The notes beneath the pieces are model-generated. The model had not been told where the DNA came from. It saw nothing but the letters and a program-made list of their open reading frames with translations, and did no database searches. This document shows positions 43,149 to 51,992 of a DNA stretch of 64,000 nt, piece by piece; within the stretch, counting starts at the first letter, position 1, and each line of letters opens with the position of its first letter. Origin of the DNA: Rubrivivax sp. (GTDB lineage Bacteria; Pseudomonadota; Gammaproteobacteria; Burkholderiales; Burkholderiaceae_C); contig JAIXWM010000138.1 of the NCBI GenBank assembly GCA_027491255.1, positions 1 through 64,000 on the forward strand, given 5' to 3'. A program made the position numbers and the translations under genes.

Positions 43149-44167
43149 GACCGCATTCCCGGGTGCCAGTGCAGCAGGCCGGCGGCGAGCAGCGTGTCCC
43201 ACAGCGCGGACGGGATCGGCGTGGCCAGCCAATCACAGGCCTGCGCGAGCTGCTGCGGCGTGGCGTAGCTCGGTACCACGCCGACCACCGCAGGGTGATC
43301 GAGCGCGAACTGCAGCGCCGCCGCGCCGAGCGGCACGCCGTGCGCCTCGCAGTGGGCCTGCAACGCGCGCGTGCGCTCGACGATGTCGGGCGGCGCGGTC
43401 TGGTAGAAGTAGCGCGCCGAGGCGGTCGCGCCGGTGGCGAGGATGCCGGAGTTGTATGGCGCCGCGGCCAGCACTCCGACACCGCGCGCGACGCACGCCT
43501 CGAGCAGCCCGGCCGCGCCCGCGTGGTCGAGCAAGGTCAGGCGTCCGGCGAGCATGAAGAAGTCGAAGTCGCCGTCGGCCAGGCAGCGTTCGCACACCGT
43601 GACGTCGTTGACGCCGACGCCGATGGCGCGCACCAAGCCCTGCTCGCGCAGGGCGACGAGCGCGCGGTGCGCGCCGCCCATGGCCTCGGCATAACGCTGC
43701 GCCAGGTCGGCGCCGTGCCAGCGCGGGCTGAGGTCGTGCAGGATCAGCAGGTCCACGCGCGCGAGGCCCAGGCGCTGCAGGCTGTCTTCCACCGAGCGCA
43801 GCGTGGCGTCGTACGAATAGTCGAAGCGGCCGGCAAACGGCAGCGTCGCGGCCGGCTTGTCCGCGCCTGCGGGCAGCGGTGTCAGCAACCGCCCGACCTT
43901 GGTGGACACGACACAGGCCTCGCGCGGGCGATGGCGCAGGAAGGCGCCGAGCCGGTGTTCCGACAGCCCGCGCCCGTACCATGGAGAGGTGTCGAAGTAG
44001 CGCAGCCCGCGCGCCCAGGCGTCGCCCATGATGCGTGCGTGCGCGCCTTCATCCTCGCCAGGCTCCAGCACGCCGGCCGCGGACGCGCCGTAGCCGAGCA
44101 GCGAGACAGCCACGCCGCTGCGCCCGAGCGGGCGCCTGGCTGCAGGGTCGAAGCCCGCGGTGCTCAC
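43145..44167 (-). CDS. Aldo/keto reductase, sugar 1-dehydrogenase-like
   Basis: This 340-residue barrel has the AKR tetrad: Asp and Tyr in YFDTSPWYGRGLSEHRLG, Lys in VVSTKVGRLL, and His in LLILHDLSPRW. The sequence resembles L-fucose/D-threo-aldose 1-dehydrogenases (AKR of the galactose-dehydrogenase type), which oxidise aldoses at C1 to lactones with NAD(P). GTG 44167 is taken as start, as no ATG precedes the conserved RRPLGRSGVAVSLLGYG. It is translationally coupled to the lactonase downstream and lies after the IclR gene. Confidence 0.85.
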   Translation of the reverse strand: MSTAGFDPAARRPLGRSGVAVSLLGYGASAAGVLEPGEDEGAHARIMGDAWARGLRYFDTSPWYGRGLSEHRLGAFLRHRPREACVVSTKVGRLLTPLPAGADKPAATLPFAGRFDYSYDATLRSVEDSLQRLGLARVDLLILHDLSPRWHGADLAQRYAEAMGGAHRALVALREQGLVRAIGVGVNDVTVCERCLADGDFDFFMLAGRLTLLDHAGAAGLLEACVARGVGVLAAAPYNSGILATGATASARYFYQTAPPDIVERTRALQAHCEAHGVPLGAAALQFALDHPAVVGVVPSYATPQQLAQACDWLATPIPSALWDTLLAAGLLHWHPGMRS

Positions 44168-44225
44168 CCGACCACCGCTCGTGTGGCCTGCTGGCGGATC
44201 AGCGCCCGGGAAGGGCCGGGCGCGC

Positions 44226-45068
44226 TCATCCGGGCGCCGGCTGCGGTTCGCCGCCGAGCCGCCGCGCGGTGTCGGCCGCGGCATCGCGCACCCACTGCGC
44301 GCAGACCTCGAGCCGCGCCGCGTCGACGCGCGACAGCGGCGCCGTGACGCTGATGCCGCCGACGCAGCGGCCGCGGAAGTCGAAGACCGGCGCGGCCACG
44401 CAGTGCATGCCCAGCACGTGCTCCTCGCGGTCGTAGGCGACACCCGCCTCGCGGATGCGCGCCAGCGCGTCCAGCAGGGCCTGCGGCGTGACAAGCGTGT
44501 GCTCGGTATGGCGCTGCAGGTCGAGCCGCGCGACGAGCGCGCGCTGCTCCGCCTCGGGCAGCCAGGCGGCCATCGCCTTGCCCACCGCGGTGCAGTGCAC
44601 CGGGCCGCGCTTGCCGATGCTGGAATGCAGGCGCAGCGGGTAGTCGCATTCCACCTTGTCGATGTAGACCACGCCGTCGTCGCTCAGCCTGGCCAGGTGC
44701 ACCGTCTCGCCGCTGCGCCGGCCGAGCTCGGCGATGGCCTCGGCGGCGGCACGACGCAGGTCCATCTGCTCCCAGGTGCGGCGCGCCAGCTCGAGCAGGT
44801 GTATGCCCGGCACGTAGCGGCCGCTGGCGGCCGACACGTCGACCATGTGGTGCTCGATCAGCGCGGCCAGCAGGCGGTGCAGCGTCGCGCGCGGCAGGCC
44901 GCTCGCGCGCGCGAGGTCGGTGAAGCTGGGCGGATGCGCGGCGAGGCCCACGAGGTCCAGCACGTCCATGGTCTTGCCCAGCGCGGCGGTGCCCTGCGGG
45001 CCGCGCCGCGGCACGCGCTCACGCGCAGCGGGTGGGGCGACTGAGGGTTTGTGCGAGGGGGCCGACAT
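44226..45068 (-). CDS. IclR-family transcriptional regulator
   Basis: This 280-residue protein has an N-terminal winged HTH (~35-95; GKTMDVLDLVGLAAHPPSF, LARASGLPRATLHRLLAALI) and the IclR effector domain (~110-270; GKRGPVHCTAVGKAMAAWLP, GVAYDREEHVLGMHCVAAPVFD, GISVTAPLSRV). It is the first gene of the minus-strand run and divergent from the Bug/sulfatase pair. A palindrome of IclR type lies between them. It probably controls both arms in response to the substrate or its breakdown product. Confidence 0.9.
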   Translation of the reverse strand: MSAPSHKPSVAPPAARERVPRRGPQGTAALGKTMDVLDLVGLAAHPPSFTDLARASGLPRATLHRLLAALIEHHMVDVSAASGRYVPGIHLLELARRTWEQMDLRRAAAEAIAELGRRSGETVHLARLSDDGVVYIDKVECDYPLRLHSSIGKRGPVHCTAVGKAMAAWLPEAEQRALVARLDLQRHTEHTLVTPQALLDALARIREAGVAYDREEHVLGMHCVAAPVFDFRGRCVGGISVTAPLSRVDAARLEVCAQWVRDAAADTARRLGGEPQPAPG

Positions 45069-45099
45069 GGCGACGAAATTATAGTTGCCATGGCCCAAA

Positions 45100-45117
45100 T
45101 GGTAGAACGTTGTTCCA
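45100..45117. promoter_or_regulatory. Probable IclR operator
   Basis: The 18-bp imperfect palindrome TGGTAGAACGTTGTTCCA (14 of 18 positions symmetric, centred on AACGTT) resembles the TGG-N-A...T-N-CCA layout of IclR-family sites. It is 31 nt from the IclR start and 38 nt from the Bug start, in the shared promoter region. Confidence 0.65.
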
Positions 45118-45155
45118 TATTGTGGTCAAACCACGCCATCTTCTGGAGACTTGCC

Positions 45156-46136
45156 ATGCGCCTCATCGACTTCGCCCGCGCCGCCGCCTTGATGCTCGGC
45201 CTGTCTGCCGGCCCGCTGGTGCTCGCGCAGGACTCGCAGCGCTTTCCCTCCAAGCCGGTGACCTTCATCGTGCCCTTTCCCGCCGGCGGCACCAGCGACG
45301 TGCTCGCGCGCGGCATCGCGCAAAAGCTCGCCGCAGCCTGGGGTCAGCCGGTGGTGGTGGAAAACCGCCCTGGGGCCGCCGGCAACATAGGCGCCGCCGC
45401 GGTGGCGAAGGCGGCGCCGGACGGCCACACGCTGCTCCTCGCGGCAGCCGCCATCTCGGCTGCGCCTGCGCTGTACAAGGACCCGGGCTTCAAGCTGTTC
45501 GAATCGCTCACCCCGGTCACGGTCGCGGGCACCGTGCCCTTCATGCTGGTGGTGCATCCGTCGCTGCCGGTGCGCACCACGGCGGAGTTCGTCGACTACG
45601 CGAAGAAGAATCCCGGCAAGCTCTCGCTCGGCTCGGGCGGCAGCGGCACCGTGCCGCACCTCGGCGGCGAGTTGCTCAAGATGCGCGCCGGCATCGACTT
45701 CGTCCACGTGCCGTACAAGGGCGGCGCCCAGGCCATGACCGACCTGGTGGGCGGCCAGATCCAGTTCACCATCGACGGCGGCTCGCACGTGGTGTCGCAG
45801 ATCGAGGCGCAGAAGGTGCGCCTGGTCGCGGTGGCCACGCCGCAGCGGCTCGCGCAGTACCCGGCGGTGCCCACCATCGCCGAGTCCGGCCTGCCCGGCT
45901 TCGAGGCCAGCGCATGGCAGATGATGTTCGTGACCGGCGGCACGCCGAAGGCGGTGGTCGACAGGATCCACGACGAGGTGATGCGCGCACTCTCGGCGCC
46001 CGACATGGTCGAACGCTTCCAGAAGATGGGTATCGTCGTCGCGCCGACCACACCCGCGCAGACGGCCACCTTCCTGCGCGCAGAGATGACCAAGTGGGCA
46101 GAGGTGGTGCGCGTGTCCGGCGCGAAAGTGGACTGA
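45156..46136 (+). CDS. Bug/TctC-type periplasmic receptor
   Basis: This 326-residue protein has a typical Sec leader (MRLIDFARAAALMLGLSAGPLVLA) and Bug motifs FPSKPVTFIVPFPAGGTSDV, VENRPGAAGNIGAAAVAKAAPDGHTL, LGSGGSGTVPHLGGELLK and VPYKGGAQAMTDLVGGQIQ. ATG 45156 follows TGGAG. Its stop overlaps the sulfatase start (TGATG). It probably brings a sulfated or other anionic compound to an unlinked TctAB-type transporter. Confidence 0.9.
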   Translation: MRLIDFARAAALMLGLSAGPLVLAQDSQRFPSKPVTFIVPFPAGGTSDVLARGIAQKLAAAWGQPVVVENRPGAAGNIGAAAVAKAAPDGHTLLLAAAAISAAPALYKDPGFKLFESLTPVTVAGTVPFMLVVHPSLPVRTTAEFVDYAKKNPGKLSLGSGGSGTVPHLGGELLKMRAGIDFVHVPYKGGAQAMTDLVGGQIQFTIDGGSHVVSQIEAQKVRLVAVATPQRLAQYPAVPTIAESGLPGFEASAWQMMFVTGGTPKAVVDRIHDEVMRALSAPDMVERFQKMGIVVAPTTPAQTATFLRAEMTKWAEVVRVSGAKVD

Positions 46137-47650
46137 TGAAGACCATCTTCGTTCTCTTCGACTCGCTGAACCGGCGCTCGCTCGGCTGCTACGGCGGCAC
46201 CGCGGTGGCGACGCCGCACTTCGAGCGTCTGGCGGCGCGCTCGATCACCTTCGACAACCACTATGTGGGCAGCCTGCCGTGCATGCCGGCGCGGCGCGAC
46301 ATGCACACCGGCCGGCTGTCCTTCCTGCACCGCTCCTGGGGGCCGCTGGAGCCGTTCGACAACTCCTTCGCCGAGATCCTGCACCGCGCAGGCGTGTATT
46401 CGCACCTGGTGTCCGACCACTACCATTACTGGGAAGACGGGGGCGCGACGTATCACAACCGCTACGACACCTTCGAGTTCGTGCGCGGACAGGAGCGCGA
46501 CCCCTGGAAGGCGATGGTCGAGCCCCCGTGGCAGCGCTTCAAGGAGATGTACCACCCGGTGCAGTACAGCGACAAGCGGCGTCACAAGTTCGCGCAGTAC
46601 ATGATCAACCGCGAGTTCATCCGTGACTACGCCGACTTCCCGTCCGTGCGCTGCTTCGACGGCGGCTTCGAGTTCCTCGACCGCAACCGCGACGCCGAGG
46701 ACTGGCTGCTGCACGTCGAGACGTTCGACCCGCACGAGCCCTTCCACGCGCCCGAGCGCTTCCGCGCCGCGCACCCCACCGCGTACCGTGGCCCGGTCCT
46801 CGACTGGCCGCCCTATGCGCGCGTCACCGAGGCGCCCGAGGAGTGCGCGGAACTGCGGGCCAACTATTGCGCCACCGTGGCACTGTGCGACCACGAACTC
46901 GGCCGCCTGCTCGACTACATGGACGCGCACGCGATGTGGGACGACACCGCGCTCGTCGTGACCACCGACCACGGCTTCCTGCTCGGCGAGCACGACTGGT
47001 GGGCCAAGATCCTGATGCCTTGCTACAACGAGGTGGCGCACATCCCGCTCTTCCTGCACCACCCGGCGATGCGCGACCGGGCCGGCACGCGCTGCGCCGC
47101 GCTCACCCAGACGATCGACGTCGCGCCCACGCTGCTGGCGCTGCACGGCCAGGAAGCGCCGCCCGAATGCGAGGGCCGCTCGCTGATGGACACGGTGCTC
47201 GGCACCGCGCCGCCGCGCGAGGGTGTGTTGTACGGCGTGTTCGGCAGCGCGGTGAACATCACTGACGGGCGTCACACCTACTTCCGCTACCCGCGCGACC
47301 TGCGTGGCGCGGACCTCTACCAGTACACGCTCATGCCGGCGCACATGAAAGAGCTCTTCAGCGTGGCCGAGCTTGCCGATGCCACGCTGGCGCCGCCCTT
47401 TCCCTTCACCAAGGGGGTGCCGCTGCTGAAAGTGCCGGCGACGCCGAAGTCGCCCGTGTTCTTCGGCCACGGCCCGGGCGGTCAGCAGGACACGAACACC
47501 GTGCTGTACGACCTGGCATGCGACCCGGCGCAACTCGAGCCCATCCGCGATGCTGCGGTCGAGGCGCGGCTGCTGGCCGCCATGGGCCGGCTGATGCGCG
47601 CCAACGACGCGCCAGCCGAGAGCTACTCACGGCTCGGCCTCGCGGGCTGA
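46136..47650 (+). CDS. Sulfatase-family hydrolase (formylglycine type, cytoplasmic)
   Basis: The protein has 504 residues. The sulfatase signature C-x-P-x-R reads Cys49 in SLPCMPARRDMHTGR; Cys49 would be turned into formylglycine. An N-terminal metal Asp9 (FVLFDSLNRRS) and the C-terminal metal site VVTTDHGFLLGEHDWW (~282-297) complete the alkaline-phosphatase-like fold. There is no signal peptide, so the substrate must enter the cell. Aryl or sugar sulfates and phosphonate monoesters are all possible substrates in the family. Linkage to Bug, a sugar dehydrogenase and a lactonase suggests an imported sulfated sugar acid. Confidence 0.87.
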   Translation: MKTIFVLFDSLNRRSLGCYGGTAVATPHFERLAARSITFDNHYVGSLPCMPARRDMHTGRLSFLHRSWGPLEPFDNSFAEILHRAGVYSHLVSDHYHYWEDGGATYHNRYDTFEFVRGQERDPWKAMVEPPWQRFKEMYHPVQYSDKRRHKFAQYMINREFIRDYADFPSVRCFDGGFEFLDRNRDAEDWLLHVETFDPHEPFHAPERFRAAHPTAYRGPVLDWPPYARVTEAPEECAELRANYCATVALCDHELGRLLDYMDAHAMWDDTALVVTTDHGFLLGEHDWWAKILMPCYNEVAHIPLFLHHPAMRDRAGTRCAALTQTIDVAPTLLALHGQEAPPECEGRSLMDTVLGTAPPREGVLYGVFGSAVNITDGRHTYFRYPRDLRGADLYQYTLMPAHMKELFSVAELADATLAPPFPFTKGVPLLKVPATPKSPVFFGHGPGGQQDTNTVLYDLACDPAQLEPIRDAAVEARLLAAMGRLMRANDAPAESYSRLGLAG

Positions 47651-47834
47651 CGCGGCCCTCGCATGCTTGCCCGGGGTCTGACCCTGGATCCGGGCGACCC
47701 GCAGCAGCCGCCGTCGCGCATCGGCAGCCTTTGCCCGGTCGTGCAGACGGGGCCTGCGCTGCAGAGGACGGCGCACAGGGCGCCGGACTCGCAGGGCGGG
47801 CCCAGGCGCCGGGATCATGGCCGGGGCAGCCGGG

Positions 47835-48830
47835 TCAGCCCCATCGCTCGGCCACGTCCGCTGGCCGCCCCAGGCCACCCCCGAGGTGCGAGCGCAGCCC
47901 TCTCTCCAAGGCTTCCCACACGCTGCGCATCGACGCCGAGCGGCGCAGTTCGCTGTGCGCGCACAGCCACACCTGCAGTTTCTGGCCAAAGCGGTCGCCG
48001 AGGATGCGCCGCAGGCCGGGCCGGCGCGCGGCCACGTCTGCCAGGTAGACACTCACGCCATGTCCGGTTTCCACCGCAGCGTAGCGTGCCAGGATCGCGT
48101 CGGTACGAAGGCGGAACCGTACGGGCGCCTGCGGCCCCGGGCCGCGAAAGAGTGGGCCCAGCGGCCCGCCCTCGCGGTCGAAGCCCGCCACGAACGCCTC
48201 GGCCGGGAGCTCCCAGCCCACCGGCTCGCCGTGACGCGCGAGGAAGGACTCGTGCGCATAGAGCCCAAGCTCGGTGTCACCCACGTGCACCGCGATCAGG
48301 TCGGCCTGCTCGGGGCGAAAGAAGCGCACCGCGATGTCGGCTTCGCGGCGCAACAGGTTGTCGGCGCGGTTGGACACGGCGAGCTCGATCTCGAGCTCGG
48401 GCTGCGCCGCGAGCAGCGGCGCGAGGATCGGCGTCACCACGTAGGGCGCATACACCTCCGAGACCGCCACCCGCACCGTGCCCGCCACCTGCTCGCGCGA
48501 CTGCGCGAAGACGCGCTCGGCCTCCTTGACGCAGTTGCGCATGGCCGCCACGCGGCCGTGCAGCACGTGGCCCGCGCCGCTCGGTTCGAGCCGGCCGGGC
48601 AGGCGCTTGAACAGGGCCTCGCCGAGCGCCGACTCGAGCTCGCGCACGTGGCGCCCGACGCTTGGCTGGGTGGTGCCCAGCCGGCGCGCCGCCTCGGTGA
48701 GCGTGCCGGCCTCGTAGACGGCGATGAAGGTCCGCAGCAGGTTCCAGTCGCCCAGACTCAGGCCGGCGGGCGGCGAAAGCCGGGGCGAGGGCGGAGGCGG
48801 GGTCTTCGGCCCCGAATCAGGGTCGGGCAT
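47835..48830 (-). CDS. LysR-family regulator
   Basis: This 331-residue protein has a Pro-rich N-terminal tail (1-22) before the HTH (LGDWNLLRTFIAVYEAGTLT, RLGTTQPSVGRHVRELESAL; ~25-85) and an effector domain (VRVAVSEVYAPYVVTPIL, ADIAVRFFRPEQADL, GHGVSVYLADVA). ATG 48830 is the first plausible start. It lies directly downstream of, and on the same strand as, the Acg-type nitroreductase gene (66-nt gap). Its target is unknown. Confidence 0.85.
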   Translation of the reverse strand: MPDPDSGPKTPPPPSPRLSPPAGLSLGDWNLLRTFIAVYEAGTLTEAARRLGTTQPSVGRHVRELESALGEALFKRLPGRLEPSGAGHVLHGRVAAMRNCVKEAERVFAQSREQVAGTVRVAVSEVYAPYVVTPILAPLLAAQPELEIELAVSNRADNLLRREADIAVRFFRPEQADLIAVHVGDTELGLYAHESFLARHGEPVGWELPAEAFVAGFDREGGPLGPLFRGPGPQAPVRFRLRTDAILARYAAVETGHGVSVYLADVAARRPGLRRILGDRFGQKLQVWLCAHSELRRSASMRSVWEALERGLRSHLGGGLGRPADVAERWG

Positions 48831-48896
48831 CGGGCCAGTCTGGCACAGCGCGGACGCAACGTCGTGGGTGGGGGCACCCTGCACGCTGTCACATCC

Positions 48897-50114
48897 TCAG
48901 ACCTTGAGGTGCGCGCCCAGGCCACGCCGAGGACTCGGCCCCACCGGCTCCAAGGCCTGGCCGACGCGTGCGAGCATCTGCACCGCGCTCGTGGCGGGGT
49001 CCACGCCGAGCTGGCGGTGCACGGCCAGGTAGGGGCGCTGCATCTGCGCGAATTCCTGCAGCGCCTGCGACAGCGGGTGCATGTCCACGCCCGCCGCGGT
49101 GGCCTGCAGATGCATGCGCACGTAGGCCCGGCCGGCGGCGAGCTGGCTTGCACGGGCGCGGTCGGGACTGGCCAGCCAAAGGTAGCCGCTTCCTGTATCG
49201 AAGGGCGCCCAGCGTTCCATCACCCGCTTCAGCGTGGCGGTGCCTGGCTTGGGCACTTCCTCGGGGTCGAACAGCCCCACGGTGTGCAGCGCGCGCACCA
49301 TCGGGCTCGTCAGGCTGATGCCGTCGCGGTGCTCGGCGATGGCCCGCGGGCCGATGCGCATCAGGCGTGCAGACTCGAGCCAGGTGGCCGGCGTCGTGCA
49401 CTCGATCTCGTAGGCCTCGCGCGTGAGCTGGCGCAGCGGTGCCATCGCCGCCTCGCCTTCGACGACGCCCGCCTGCAGCCCGTGCGCACGGGCCGTCTCG
49501 CGCCAGGCCTGGGTCAGGCCCGAGGGCAGCGGCCGCCCGTTGGCGTAGGCTGACTTGTTCGTGCGCCGGCGCGTGATCTGTTCGAACAGCGGATCGGGCC
49601 GGGCACTGCCCGCGGCGCCCAGGCTGAGCGTGGCCACGCGCACGCCGCGCGGCAGCGCGTCCGCCGCCGGTGCGCCGTCGGGGAAGGGCTCCACGGCCAC
49701 GGCCAGCCCGCGCTGGGCACCCGCCGTCACCGCAAGCTCGACAAAGGCGCCGCAGCCGATCAGGATCTGCCGGCCGAAGGGGTCGGTTTCGGGCAGCAGT
49801 CGCTCGCCGTCGCACACGAGGTGGATGCGGCCGGGCTCGCGCAGGTCGGCGATCCACGGCTGGCGGTTGTGGGGGTTCGGGGCGAGCAGCGCGTGCGCGA
49901 GCATGAAGCGCCGGGGGTCGGCTTCTGCCGACGCAGCCTGCCAGGGTGCGACAGCGGCCTCGGGCATTCCACTGGCGCAGCCGCTCGTCCCGGCGCCGGT
50001 CGCGACCACGAAGCCGCCGCCGAGCAGGCGGATGAACTGCCTGCGCTCGGACGCGACGGGGGCATCGTCGGGCAGGGGCTCGGAAGGAGCACGCAATGTG
50101 CGGGAGTCGGACAT
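48897..50114 (-). CDS. Acg-family nitroreductase-like FMN oxidoreductase, Tat-type leader
   Basis: This 405-residue protein begins with a twin-arginine-like leader (ERRQFIRLLGGGFVVATG, residues 23-40, with a downstream Cys ~46 in SGCASG). The body contains the Acg nitroreductase pattern: LLAPNPHNRQPW (~76), RRTNKSAYANGRPLPS (~185), and the duplicated FMN fold ending in HPLSQALQEFAQM. Acg proteins bind FMN and may sequester it or reduce an unknown acceptor. The leader suggests work in the periplasm. Confidence 0.8.
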   Translation of the reverse strand: MSDSRTLRAPSEPLPDDAPVASERRQFIRLLGGGFVVATGAGTSGCASGMPEAAVAPWQAASAEADPRRFMLAHALLAPNPHNRQPWIADLREPGRIHLVCDGERLLPETDPFGRQILIGCGAFVELAVTAGAQRGLAVAVEPFPDGAPAADALPRGVRVATLSLGAAGSARPDPLFEQITRRRTNKSAYANGRPLPSGLTQAWRETARAHGLQAGVVEGEAAMAPLRQLTREAYEIECTTPATWLESARLMRIGPRAIAEHRDGISLTSPMVRALHTVGLFDPEEVPKPGTATLKRVMERWAPFDTGSGYLWLASPDRARASQLAAGRAYVRMHLQATAAGVDMHPLSQALQEFAQMQRPYLAVHRQLGVDPATSAVQMLARVGQALEPVGPSPRRGLGAHLKV

Positions 50115-50672
50115 GTCGGTGCGCCTCGCGGGTGGGTGGGCCGATATCGTCCATCAGCCCGGCCCTGCAGGCCAGATCCGGCTGCGCATGGCAGCCATGC
50201 AGGCGTGCATGCCCACGGGGGCACGCACACGTCACGCGCCCGCACCGCCCACCGGTGTGCCGCAGGTGGCACCCGCGCAACCGCGCAGCCAGACCTTGGA
50301 CGAGGTCCAGGCCCCGCCCCCACAGGGCCTGGCGGCCCGGCTGATGGCGATGCCCACGCGGCGGGGCTCCCTGGCAGCCCACACCCGGGCGAAGGCCGCC
50401 CCCGGCTTGCGGCTGAACGTGGCCCGCGGCGAGACGGACGCACCGGCGCTGCACGCAGCAGCGTCCCGGGCCTGGGACGAACTTTTCCTCATGTACCCGC
50501 GCGTCGCTGCACAGTGACGGGCTACAAGCCCAGGTGCTGTCGGTGCGCGCGTCGGCGCCAGGCGCCCGAGCCGAGGGTGAATCGCATCGATCGACGCCCA
50601 GGCGGCGCAGACGCTGTCCATCCCGGCCCTCACCAGGGCGCAGCGGCGGGCCGGCGCGCCAGTCTCGGCCTG
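50115..50672. other. Gene-free stretch between acg-like and fluoride-channel genes
   Basis: I find no convincing gene in these ~560 bases; the open frames across it lack starts, homology and coding bias. It should contain the promoter of the minus-strand nitroreductase gene near its left end. Confidence 0.45.
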
Positions 50673-51113
50673 TCAGTTGCCGCTGGAGGGCGTTCCGAGG
50701 GCGCCGAGTGTCGCCAGTCCCGCCGCGGTGGCCAGCAGCGAGCCCGCCAGGTGCAGCGCCGCCGCGCCCGCAGCCAGCGCCCAGCGCCCCTGCTGCAGCA
50801 GCGTCACCACCTCGGCCGAGAAGGTCGAAAACGTGGTCAGGCCGCCGAGGAGCCCCGTCACGATGAACAACCGCCACTCGGGGGCCAGTTCGGGGCGTTG
50901 CGTGAAGAAGGCCATCGCCAGGCCGATGCCGTAGCCGCCGATCAGGTTCGCCGCCAGGGTTCCGGCGGGGACGGCTGGCGTGAGGCTGTTGAGCGCGGCG
51001 CCCAGCTGCCAGCGCAGCAGCGCCCCGAGCGCTGCGCCCAGGCCCACCGCGCTCGCCGCGGCCCAGACCGTGCCCGTTTCGAGGGGGGTTCCAGCCATAC
51101 CGATCAAGATCAT
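50673..51113 (-). CDS. crcB: CrcB/FluC-family fluoride channel
   Basis: This 146-residue membrane protein has four hydrophobic helices (~15-35, 45-70, 80-105, 112-138). Typical motifs are GAALGALLRWQLG, TLAANLIGGYGIGLAM (Asn of the pore) and GLLGGLTTFSTFSAEVV (the Phe/Ser fluoride track). It exports fluoride passively as a dual-topology dimer. ATG 51113 has AAGG upstream; ATG 51098 is an alternative. I searched the upstream region for the fluoride riboswitch core and did not see it. Confidence 0.9.
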   Translation of the reverse strand: MILIGMAGTPLETGTVWAAASAVGLGAALGALLRWQLGAALNSLTPAVPAGTLAANLIGGYGIGLAMAFFTQRPELAPEWRLFIVTGLLGGLTTFSTFSAEVVTLLQQGRWALAAGAAALHLAGSLLATAAGLATLGALGTPSSGN

Positions 51114-51176
51114 AGGTCAGTGCCTTGGGTACCATGCCGGAATGGGCGCGTTGGGCGCGAGCCAGGGAGGTGGCTG

Positions 51177-51992
51177 ATGGCCATGGATGTGGTGGATTTC
51201 GAGATCAAGGGCTCGGAGATGCAGTTCGTCGAGGTCGAGCTCGACCCGGGCGAGGCGGCCATCGGCGAGGCCGGCAGCATGATGTGCATGGACCCGGGCA
51301 TCGGCATGGACAGCGTCTTCGGCGACGGCAGCGCGCAGCAGGGCGGGGGCCTCTTCGGCAAGCTGCTCGGCGCGGGCAAGCGCCTGATCACCGGCGAGTC
51401 GCTTTTCACCACCGTCTACACCAACCGGGCCGCCACCCGGCAGCGCGTGGCGTTTGCGGCCCCTTACCCGGGCAAGATCCTGCCGATGAACCTGCGCCAG
51501 CTCGGCGGCACGCTCATCTGCCAGAAGGATGCCTTCCTGTGCGCGGCGCGTGGTGTCTCGCTGGGCATCCACTTCCAGCAGAAGCTCTCGGTGGGCTTCT
51601 TCGGCGGCGAGGGCTTCATCATGCAGAAGCTCGAGGGCGACGGCCTGGCCTTCGTGCACGCGGGTGGCACGGTCGTGCGGCGCGAACTGCAGGCCGGCCA
51701 GACACTGCTCGTCGACACGGGTTGTCTGGTCGCGCTGACGCCCGGCGTGAACTTCGAGATCCAGTACGTCGGCAAGATCAAGACGGCGCTGTTCGGCGGC
51801 GAGGGCCTGTTCTTCGCCAAGGTGACCGGACCGGGCACGGTATGGCTGCAGAGCCTGCCGTTCTCGCGCCTGGCTTCGCGCGTCTTCGCCGCCGCCCCGC
51901 AGCGCGGCGGCTCGCGGGAGGAGGGCTCGGTGCTCGGTGGCCTGGCCGGTGGCGCCGTGCTGGGAGGACTTCTGGGGGGCGACGATGAGTGA
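51177..51992 (+). CDS. AIM24 / TIGR00266-family protein
   Basis: This 271-residue protein matches the TIGR00266 family: FEIKGSEMQFVEVELDPGE, GEAGSMMCMDPGI, SLFTTVYTNRA, GVSLGIHFQQKLSVGFFGGEGF and VDTGCLVALTPGVNFEI. A Gly-rich C-terminal tail (GGLAGGAVLGGLLGG) could touch membranes. The fold is a trimeric beta-prism, and its role in bacteria is unknown. ATG 51177 follows GGAGG with 6-nt spacing. The last 8 nt overlap the next gene. Confidence 0.86.
   Translation: MAMDVVDFEIKGSEMQFVEVELDPGEAAIGEAGSMMCMDPGIGMDSVFGDGSAQQGGGLFGKLLGAGKRLITGESLFTTVYTNRAATRQRVAFAAPYPGKILPMNLRQLGGTLICQKDAFLCAARGVSLGIHFQQKLSVGFFGGEGFIMQKLEGDGLAFVHAGGTVVRRELQAGQTLLVDTGCLVALTPGVNFEIQYVGKIKTALFGGEGLFFAKVTGPGTVWLQSLPFSRLASRVFAAAPQRGGSREEGSVLGGLAGGAVLGGLLGGDDE

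Noticed and set aside
50232..50633. Minus-strand frame between the nitroreductase and fluoride channel genes
   Set aside because: No homology, no ribosome site and no codon bias of its neighbours; treated as non-coding.
51114..51176. Possible fluoride riboswitch before the fluoride channel gene
   Set aside because: The conserved core (GGxGAUGGxGUUCGCC with the CUGAUG element) is not seen on the minus strand.
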